A DNA stretch of 12,052 nt, taken from the NCBI GenBank assembly GCA_964632995.1, contig CAZWDL010000172.1:1-12052 (forward strand), written 5' to 3'. The notes under the pieces are model-generated. The model was given only the letters and a program-made list of their open reading frames with translations, had not been told where the DNA came from and ran no database searches. The translations under genes were made by a program, and so were the position numbers. Each line of letters starts with the position of its first letter. Position 1 is the stretch's first letter. Of the stretch, positions 8,161-12,052 are shown one piece after another. The stretch is from CAZWDL01 sp964632995. Its GTDB lineage: Bacteria; Bacteroidota; Bacteroidia; Chitinophagales; Saprospiraceae.

Positions 8161-8292
8161 TTGAAAAGAAGAGGCGCTAATCTCTGCTTGTAGAGGGAAA
8201 CAGCCGAAAACAGGAAATCCAAAGAATATAACCATTTTATGACCGATTGCTTAAGGTTGACAGAAAGCCCCGTACTTATAATGCCCGAGGCA

Positions 8293-8727
8293 CTAGTCTA
8301 ATAATTTTGCAATGATCAGTCCTTCCGCAACACTCCCGATAAACAGCAGGTTCAATTCTAAAAGATTGAGTAAAAGAGGCTCCCTCAAAAGGGTGTGGTA
8401 GATAAACCATTCCTGAAACACCCAGTACATCAACTATATGGTAAATACCCAGAACACTCCTTTTCTTAACCAATTTTGTCAGGGGATAGAAGGCTTGAAT
8501 ATGTGATACAGCCAGCTGTGTGCAATACTGAGGAAGACCAATCCGAGGATAGACTTAACGAGATCGCGGGTAGGGGTGATTTCGATAAATAAATCGCTCT
8601 GCCATTCAGGGTTGTACAGTACATTTTGTACAGGCGGACTGATAAAAAGGGCTCCTAATATTCCTTGGCTTACCACGCCGGCAATCAGTCCGGTGTAAAT
8701 AATTCTAAGTGCTGTTTTTGCTTCCAT
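8293..8727 (-). pseudogene. Broken four-helix membrane-protein gene (two nonsense codons)
   Basis: From ATG at 8727 the frame gives 82 residues (MEAKTALRIIYTGLIAGVVS and on) and meets TGA at 8481-8479. Reading on in the same frame gives QNWLRKGVFWVFTI, then TAG at 8436-8434, then LMYWVFQEWFIYHTLLREPL and on to KLLD and a final TAG at 8295-8293. With both stops read through, the product would be 144 residues with four hydrophobic segments (about 7-29, 57-77, 91-110 and 117-142). TAG at codon 98 is one base from TGG (Trp), and TGA at codon 83 is one base from GGA (Gly) or TGG, so two substitutions explain the damage. It lies downstream of the sigma factor in the same direction (52-base gap) and was probably its operon partner. 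The function is not recognised. A truncated 82-residue product with two helices could still be made. Confidence 0.7.
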
Positions 8728-8731
8728 TTTT

Positions 8732-8773
8732 GACCGTTTTTCTTTTTAGACGTATTCGTCTTCCAAAACGGTC
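8732..8773. promoter_or_regulatory. Nested inverted repeat between sigma factor and membrane-protein gene
   Basis: GACCGTTTT (8732-8740) pairs with AAAACGGTC (8765-8773), 9 bp perfect. Inside, AGACG (8748-8752) pairs with CGTCT (8757-8761) around a four-base loop. It occupies nearly the whole gap and reaches to 5 bases before the ATG at 8727, so in mRNA it could hide the ribosome site or cause partial termination. No T-run follows on the minus strand. Confidence 0.5.
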
Positions 8774-8779
8774 GGGGCA

Positions 8780-9553
8780 TTAGTCGCCAATGGCTTCTCG
8801 TGAGACCTGCATGATGCTGTCTTCAAGGTCACTTCCTTTCGAGTTTAGCGGATCGATGGCTTTGACCAGACGAGCTCTCAAAGCATACCACTCTTCTTTT
8901 TTACCGGAATTTTCCGGTTTTAAATTGATTTGCTGTTTCTTTTTTCCGGGATTAAAAAAATCATCCAACTCTGAGCACTGATAGCAAACGCCGTTTTTGT
9001 TGACCAAGGCGCACCTTCTGTCAAAAATACTGTTCATTTTTTGTCTTGCCTTAAACAAGCGGTGTTTGGTAGTGCCCCTCGGGCAGTCAAGGATAGAGGA
9101 GATGTCATCGACCTTGAATTCGTAAAATTCTTTGAGGATTAGCGTTACCTGTTGCTCAATGGGCAGCGTTTTTGAAATGCAGGTGAAACAAAAATTGATG
9201 TGTTCCTTTAATTCAAAAGCACCGGCAGGTGATTCCTGGTGAATCCTGATAAACTGATCACGATGTTTGTTATCCGACTCGGCCAATTTCCTGGCTTCAT
9301 CCTGAGCATTTTCCGGCCACCTTTTCTTTTTTCTCAAATAGTCCATTGCGATATTCGTGGCAATGGAGAAAATCCAGGTTTTCAGAGTGGAATCTCCTTT
9401 GAATTGTTCTTGCTTTTCCAAGGCCCTTACAAAGGTATCGTGGGCGATATCCTCAACTGCTTCCTGGTTACAGGTTAATCGGTAAAGATATGACTGAAGC
9501 TGTGGGAGCTCGTCCTTGTATACAGATTCTATTTGCTTGTATTTTGACGTCAT
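8780..9553 (-). CDS. ECF-type RNA polymerase sigma factor with cysteine-containing tail
   Basis: This is a 257-residue protein. Region 2 spans about 17-80 (LQSYLYRL, EAVEDIAHDTFVRAL, STLKTWIFSIATNIAMDYLR), matching sigma-70 region 2 with its core-binding and -10-recognition helices. Region 4 spans about 127-176 (LPIEQQVTLILKEFYEFKVD, ISSILDCPRGTTKHRLFKAR), including the helix-turn-helix. There is no sigma 1.1 or region 3, as is typical of ECF sigma factors. A C-terminal extension of about 80 residues holds C181, C190 and C193 in CALVNKNGVCYQC followed by SELDDFFNPGKKK. This is a possible metal-binding or redox-sensing module. A second pair, C122 and C125 (FCFTC), lies just before region 4. 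No anti-sigma factor gene is adjacent; the only co-directional neighbour is the broken membrane protein. The promoter overlaps a nested palindrome, so autoregulation is plausible. Confidence 0.92.
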   Translation of the reverse strand: MTSKYKQIESVYKDELPQLQSYLYRLTCNQEAVEDIAHDTFVRALEKQEQFKGDSTLKTWIFSIATNIAMDYLRKKKRWPENAQDEARKLAESDNKHRDQFIRIHQESPAGAFELKEHINFCFTCISKTLPIEQQVTLILKEFYEFKVDDISSILDCPRGTTKHRLFKARQKMNSIFDRRCALVNKNGVCYQCSELDDFFNPGKKKQQINLKPENSGKKEEWYALRARLVKAIDPLNSKGSDLEDSIMQVSREAIGD

Positions 9554-9556
9554 TTG

Positions 9557-9614
9557 ATTTTATGATGAATTGTATCCGCTGCAAAGTAACGGATATACAG
9601 CTATATCATAAAAT
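9557..9614. promoter_or_regulatory. Concentric inverted repeats over the sigma-factor promoter
   Basis: Outer arms ATTTTATGAT (9557-9566) and ATCATAAAAT (9605-9614) are a perfect 10-bp pair. Inner arms TATCCG (9573-9578) and CGGATA (9590-9595) are a perfect 6-bp pair. Both are centred near 9584-9586, on the -7-like box. A 12-bp palindrome, TCCGGATCCGGA (9618-9629), follows directly. The arrangement suggests an operator for a dimeric regulator or a structured leader. Confidence 0.55.
9582..9589 (-). promoter_or_regulatory. -7-like box for the sigma-factor gene
   Basis: The minus strand reads TTACTTTG followed by C, one mismatch from TAnnTTTG. It sits 28 bases before the ATG at 9553 and exactly in the centre of the nested inverted repeat. 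No clear -33 TTTG is visible. Confidence 0.4.
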
Positions 9615-9812
9615 TCATCCGGATCCGGAATCCTCCTCAACAGACGATTCCTTATCCTTTTCAAGATCCAAAAAATCCAGGGGACATGAAACACTCTGAC
9701 GTGCTTTTTTGTGGTAGGTCTGTATCTCCGAAACAAGTAGGGCTGACTCTTTCCTCAACTGGTTTTACTCCTTTGATTTCTCCTTCTTGCGTGTTTCTCT
9801 CCGGAGCTTCAT
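9615..9812 (-). pseudogene. Possible gene remnant upstream of the sigma factor
   Basis: On the minus strand a frame runs from ATG at 9812 (MKLRRETRKKEKSKE), meets TAA at 9767-9765, and continues NQLRKESALLVSEIQTYHKK to an acidic end, EEDSGSG, with TGA at 9617-9615. The part after the TAA has amphipathic, protein-like composition and AT-rich codons like the sigma gene. The part before it lies at the edge of the GC-rich block. It may be the C-terminal remnant of a gene whose front was replaced. No family is recognised, and a chance open frame of about 50 codons cannot be excluded. Confidence 0.25.
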
Positions 9813-10106
9813 CTCACCCCCGCAGCGACGAGAGCTGTGCAGGTCTGGACATGCTCGCCCTCGCCGGCAGCTGTGCTTGGAGGAACAGCCTAAGGGCGGC
9901 CGGATCAACTTCAGACCGCCACTACTTCGCAGGTGGAGGCGATATGAGAATTCCGCTAGCGCTCCCCTTCGCCGGTCAGAGACCAGGCGATAAAGCATCG
10001 AAGTCTATTGAAAAGACCTGTAGTATTACTTCTTCACCCAGCCGGTACAGTTCGACTTTCCGCCTCCGGTGAACCTTCGGCAGAGAGGCCGGTTCAATCT
10101 TTAACT
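9797..10106. other. GC-rich unassigned block (possible mobile or RNA element)
   Basis: This stretch is clearly richer in G and C than the DNA on either side. Open frames exist on both strands (to 128 codons) but none resembles a known family or shows a convincing start. It contains potential stems such as GAACC-TTC-GGC (10071-10081) pairing with GCC-GGTTC (10088-10095) and GCTGT/ACAGC (9870-9889), and AGCTGTGC twice (9833-9840, 9869-9876). No matching terminal inverted repeats or target duplication could be found by eye. The whole gene-free interval 9554-10199 otherwise holds only the sigma-factor control region and the remnant at 9615-9812. Confidence 0.35.
10071..10095. repeat. GC-rich hairpin at the right end of the unassigned block
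   Basis: GAACC pairs with GGTTC, and after a three-base bulge GGC pairs with GCC around a six-base loop (AGAGAG). There is no following T-run. It could be part of a structured RNA or an element end. Confidence 0.4.
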
Positions 10107-10199
10107 TAGTTCTTCAAAAAAACTTCAGGCCTTATCAAAATCATTCACTTCAACTCAACCAGTAAGCTCTCTGACTGGCAGGTCGTCAACGACGCCGTC

Positions 10200-10619
10200 A
10201 TGGGCGGCCGCTCCCGGGGGCACTTTTCGCTCAACGAAGCCGGCCATGCCGTTTTTCACGGAGAGGTATCACTGGAAAACAACGGCGGCTTTTCGCTCGT
10301 CCGCTACCGCTTTGAACCTATGGGTGTAGCGGATTTCCAAAAATTTGTCATCCGCCTGCGCGGCGACGGCAAGCGCTACCAGTTCCGGATGAAATCAAAT
10401 CCGGACGAGCGGCATCATTATGTGCACTATTTTCAAACCAGCGGGGAATGGCAGGAAATTCAAATCCCCTTTCAGGAGATGTATCCCCGCTTTCGCGGCC
10501 GCAACCTGGATGGGCCCAATTACGAAGGAAATAAATTGTCCGAAGTCGGCTTCCTTATCGGGAATAAGCGGGCGGAGTCGTTCAGGCTGGAAATTGACAA
10601 GGTTGGAGTGGAAAAATAA
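10200..10619 (+). CDS. CIA30-family protein, apparent N-terminal truncation
   Basis: The reading frame gives 139 residues from ATG at 10200 with CIA30 (complex I intermediate-associated protein 30) signatures: MGGRSRGHF at the start, SLENNGGFSLVRYRF (24-38), FVIRLRGDGKRYQFRMK (49-65), EIQIPF (86-91) and the closing strand FRLEIDKVGV (128-137). It is a beta-sandwich fold, carbohydrate-binding-like. Bacterial members are stand-alone and of unclear function. The conserved start of the domain, DWQVVNDAVMGG, begins upstream: the frame is open back to 10110 (after TAG at 10107-10109) and reads HFNSTSKLSDWQVVNDAV just before this ATG, but has no ATG, GTG or TTG codon there. So either translation starts at a rare codon (for example ATT at 10143), or the gene has lost its 5' end. 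The DinB gene follows 146 bases later in the same direction. Confidence 0.75.
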   Translation: MGGRSRGHFSLNEAGHAVFHGEVSLENNGGFSLVRYRFEPMGVADFQKFVIRLRGDGKRYQFRMKSNPDERHHYVHYFQTSGEWQEIQIPFQEMYPRFRGRNLDGPNYEGNKLSEVGFLIGNKRAESFRLEIDKVGVEK

Positions 10620-10630
10620 ACAAATTTCCA

Positions 10631-10658
10631 CGCTGTTCGCTATTCGCCGTTCGCAGGT
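10631..10658 (+). repeat. Heptamer tandem repeat CGCTGTT-like
   Basis: Four imperfect 7-base units follow each other: CGCTGTT, CGCTATT, CGCCGTT, CGCAGGT. They lie just after the CIA30 gene stop, in the gap before the DinB gene. Confidence 0.55.
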
Positions 10659-10765
10659 TGGCTGAGGCTTGGCAGGGTTTAGCTGACGGAGTTCCTCGAC
10701 TTTCTGAAGGTCTTGCAGACAACAAAACTGCTCTCTGAATTATTAACGAAACAAACCCAACCACC

Positions 10766-11242
10766 ATGCCAAACGCCCAATCCCTACGCGACCATCTCCT
10801 CTCCCTCCTTCGCGGAGGCGGCGCCCACCTCGATCTGGAAGCCGCTATCGATGGTCTGCCGCCGGAACTGCGCGGCCGGCGGCCGGAAAATATCCCCTAC
10901 AGCTGCTGGGAGCTGCTGGAGCATATGCGAATCGCCCAGTATGATATCCTGGAATTCTCCCGCAACCCCGACTACGATTCCCCGGATTGGCCGGAAGGTT
11001 ACTGGCCCGACGAGCAGGCGCCGCCCGATGAGGCCGTCTGGCAGAAAAGTGTCGAAGACTTTCAAAACGACCTCCAGGCCATGCAGGACCTCGTCGCCGA
11101 TTCCTCCAACGATTTATTCGAACCCTTCCCGCACGGCGACGGGCAAACCCTGCTGCGTGAGGCGCTGCTCGTGGCGGATCACAACGCGTATCACCTGGGG
11201 CAGATCGTGGTGGTGCGGCGGGCGCTGAGGGCTTGGGGATAG
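10766..11242 (+). CDS. DinB/YfiT-like four-helix-bundle protein
   Basis: This is a 158-residue protein with the DinB superfamily layout: a helix with LLEHMRIAQYDIL (51-62) supplying H53, and a last helix ADHNAYHLGQIVVVRR (137-152) supplying H139 and H143. This is the usual metal-binding histidine triad. Family members are four-helix bundles, often metal-dependent, and include thiol transferases (for example bacillithiol transferases) and damage-induced proteins of unknown activity; which applies here cannot be told. There is no signal peptide, so it is cytosolic. A proline/tryptophan-rich loop (DSPDWPEGYWPDEQAPP, 71-87) separates the helices. There is no clear Shine-Dalgarno before the ATG at 10766, which is common in Bacteroidota. 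The frame shows strong G/C preference at third positions, supporting real coding. Confidence 0.88.
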   Translation: MPNAQSLRDHLLSLLRGGGAHLDLEAAIDGLPPELRGRRPENIPYSCWELLEHMRIAQYDILEFSRNPDYDSPDWPEGYWPDEQAPPDEAVWQKSVEDFQNDLQAMQDLVADSSNDLFEPFPHGDGQTLLREALLVADHNAYHLGQIVVVRRALRAWG

Positions 11243-11253
11243 TACACTGATTT

Positions 11254-11281
11254 GTTATGATCAGTTATGATCAGTTATGAT
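11254..11281 (+). repeat. Decamer tandem repeat GTTATGATCA x2.8
   Basis: GTTATGATCA (11254-11263), GTTATGATCA (11264-11273) and GTTATGAT (11274-11281) are exact tandem units, 12 bases after the DinB stop. The unit contains the palindrome TGATCA. Confidence 0.85.
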
Positions 11282-11606
11282 TTTGCAGTCAGGGCCATGC
11301 TTTACCGAAAGGGATATACCTTTCTGATATTAAGTACCCGGATGAGGTCATTAAAAATGGACTACAAGCTCAGTACACTGTCAAAACGGAAAGTTACTTA
11401 TTTGACAGTGTACTCAGTACGACCGCGCTAAGTTCGAAGCCTACCGGCTGAGTACTGGTACTTCCTGCGCCTGTCAGGGCACCCTTGTAAAAACAGATGC
11501 TTCCAATCTTCCCGATACGGTGGACCTGATGGAGTCCGCAGTCCGGATGCTTTCACAATCACAGAATCATATAGAACCGAAAAAATACCAGAGGAAGTAT
11601 TCAAGA
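11281..11606 (+). pseudogene. Possible frameshifted gene remnant
   Basis: Frame one is open at 11281-11448 and reads GHALPKGIYLSDIKYPDEVI and then NGLQAQYTVKTESYLFDSVL. Another frame is open at 11406-11606 and reads YDRAKFEAYRLSTGTSCACQ and then TDASNLPDTVDLMESAVRM. Both have balanced, protein-like composition, and they overlap at the hairpin 11372-11414, so one frameshift would join them. Neither has a convincing start. No family is recognised, and chance open frames remain possible. Confidence 0.22.
11372..11414. repeat. 14-bp perfect inverted repeat
   Basis: AGTACACTGTCAAA (11372-11385) and TTTGACAGTGTACT (11401-11414) pair perfectly around a 15-base loop. CTCAGTAC is repeated directly at 11369-11376 and 11413-11420, and AGTACACTG also occurs at 11241-11249 next to the DinB stop. 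There is no T-run, so it may be an element end or a protein-binding site rather than a terminator. Confidence 0.75.
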
Positions 11607-11663
11607 TGATCGTCAGAACCAACTCGAACTTTCTCAAGCTAACTCAAACCATTCCGAACAGCC

Positions 11664-11960
11664 TCACCCGACCCGCCCGAGCAACTCCTGCACAATCGCC
11701 TCCCACTCCTCCTCCAACGGCTGGTTGGGCATGGTGCGCCCGGCGCGTCGGTACCAGTAGTTGGCGTTCCACTCGTCGCCCTCCTCGCGGTGCAGGTAGG
11801 CGTGGACCCAGGCGCCGTCGGCGTCGGGTATGTCCTGGGCGATCTCGTGGGCGCGCTCCCAGTTGCCCTTGGCATCGTACCAGAGGGCGCGCAGCAGGGG
11901 GGCGGGGAGGTCGGGCGGCGTGTCGGCGGAGAGGGTGGATTTGAAGTCTGAGAGAGTCAT
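11664..11960 (-). CDS. Small conserved protein of unknown function
   Basis: This is a 98-residue cytosolic protein starting MTLSDFKSTLSADTPPDLPA. Its most distinctive stretches are WYDAKGNWERAHEIAQDI (27-44) and WVHAYLHREEGDEWNANYWY (51-70), followed by RRAG and an acidic helix LEEEWEAIVQELL (82-94). The spacing of aromatic and helical residues resembles tetratricopeptide-like helices, and I recall this pattern in short conserved bacterial proteins without a known role; no function is assigned. The frame is also open upstream to an ATG at 12020, but a TATCTTTG -7 box at 11976-11983 lies between the two ATGs, so 11960 is preferred. The region is very GC-rich, and a long open frame on the opposite strand is a shadow. 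Confidence 0.75.
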   Translation of the reverse strand: MTLSDFKSTLSADTPPDLPAPLLRALWYDAKGNWERAHEIAQDIPDADGAWVHAYLHREEGDEWNANYWYRRAGRTMPNQPLEEEWEAIVQELLGRVG

Positions 11961-11975
11961 GGATGGGTTTTGGGA

Positions 11976-11983
11976 CAAAGATA
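11976..11983 (-). promoter_or_regulatory. -7 box TATCTTTG for the small conserved gene
   Basis: This is an exact match to TAnnTTTG on the minus strand, 15 bases before the ATG at 11960. It decides the start codon: the upstream ATG at 12020 would lie outside the transcript. No good -33 TTTG is seen at the usual distance. Confidence 0.5.
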
Positions 11984-12052
11984 AGGGATATTTCGAAGTC
12001 GGAAAGCGGAAGTGGGCCATACGGCTCTTCGCTTCGCTCCGAGAAGTCGGAA

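Larger units (their letters stand above)
7897..8292. other. Intergenic region with repeats, no gene
   Basis: The region lies between the start of the M24 peptidase gene and the end of the broken membrane-protein gene. It contains the ACACAAAGAGCAC-type repeats (7953-8067), a nested hairpin (8117-8160), and then about 130 bases in which nothing is recognised. The short open frames here do not look coding. Confidence 0.6.
11243..11663. other. Intergenic region with repeats and possible decayed gene
   Basis: No intact gene is recognised between the DinB gene and the small minus-strand gene. The region holds a decamer tandem repeat (11254-11281), a 14-bp hairpin (11372-11414), and two overlapping open stretches in different frames that look protein-like (11281-11448 and 11406-11606). 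These may be one decayed gene. Confidence 0.5.

Noticed and set aside
8276..8473. 65-codon minus-strand open frame next to the 82-residue membrane protein
   Set aside because: It is in a different frame from the membrane protein. Reading the membrane-protein frame through its stops gives far more coherent hydrophobic sequence over the same bases.
9686..10072. 128-codon plus-strand open frame in the GC-rich block
   Set aside because: Serine-rich, with no motif, no convincing start signal, and competing frames on both strands. Not supported as a gene, though the block itself is flagged.
9797..10106. RNase P RNA, tmRNA or a group II intron domain in the GC-rich block
   Set aside because: None of the expected core motifs of RNase P RNA or tmRNA were found, and the hairpin at 10071-10095 lacks the bulge and GNRA loop of intron domain V.
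10713..11228. 171-codon plus-strand open frame overlapping the DinB gene
   Set aside because: Same bases in another frame, low-complexity S/P/T/R translation; the DinB frame has the histidine triad.
11606..11944. 112-codon plus-strand open frame
   Set aside because: Arginine-, proline- and glycine-rich shadow of the small conserved minus-strand gene.
11961..12020. Upstream ATG extension of the small minus-strand gene
   Set aside because: The TATCTTTG -7 box lies inside the extension, and the extra residues (MAHFRFPTSKYPLSLSQNPS) look like translated leader.

Overview
This looks like Bacteroidota chromosome, most plausibly a Saprospiria/Lewinella-type genome. That placement is an inference. 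It rests on -7 boxes of the TAnnTTTG type in front of several genes, a SusC-like carboxypeptidase-regulatory/TonB-box segment inside one protein, a CIA30 protein, and GC-rich genes separated by intergenic DNA full of short-period degenerate repeats. There are no rRNA or tRNA genes, no CRISPR array and no complete insertion sequence.

Layout. (1) 1-373, minus: N-terminal part of an MFS transporter running off the left edge, divergent from (2) 556-6159, plus: a 1867-residue secreted alpha-2-macroglobulin (A2M) family protein with an intact CNEQ thioester motif. It carries a SusC-like domain plus TonB-box/plug remnant just before the A2M core, where classical A2M proteins carry the bait region. 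(3) 6160-6534: convergent gap with two families of inverted, 8-bp-periodic repeats. (4) 6535-7896, minus: secreted M24 (Xaa-Pro aminopeptidase-like) metallopeptidase. (5) 7897-8292: gap with TACACAAAGAGCACGGA-type repeats. (6) 8293-8727, minus: four-helix membrane-protein gene broken by two in-frame stops, downstream of (7) 8780-9553, minus: an ECF-type sigma factor with a cysteine-containing C-terminal tail. Nested inverted repeats lie at the sigma promoter and between the two genes. (8) 9554-10199: a GC-rich unassigned block flanked by what look like two truncated genes. (9) 10200-10619, plus: CIA30-family protein whose conserved N-terminus lies upstream of the only ATG. (10) 10766-11242, plus: DinB/YfiT-like protein with a conserved histidine triad. 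(11) 11243-11663: decamer tandem repeat, a 14-bp hairpin and a possible decayed gene. (12) 11664-11960, minus: small conserved protein of unknown function.

Most genes seem to stand alone. The only clear operon is sigma factor plus broken membrane protein. The A2M protein and the M24 peptidase are both exported and convergent, but nothing shows that they work together. The strongest candidate for something under-described is the A2M protein with the TonB-box/plug remnant at the bait position. Second are the sigma-factor locus, with its nested palindromes and dead partner gene, and the scar-like GC-rich block at about 9800-10100.
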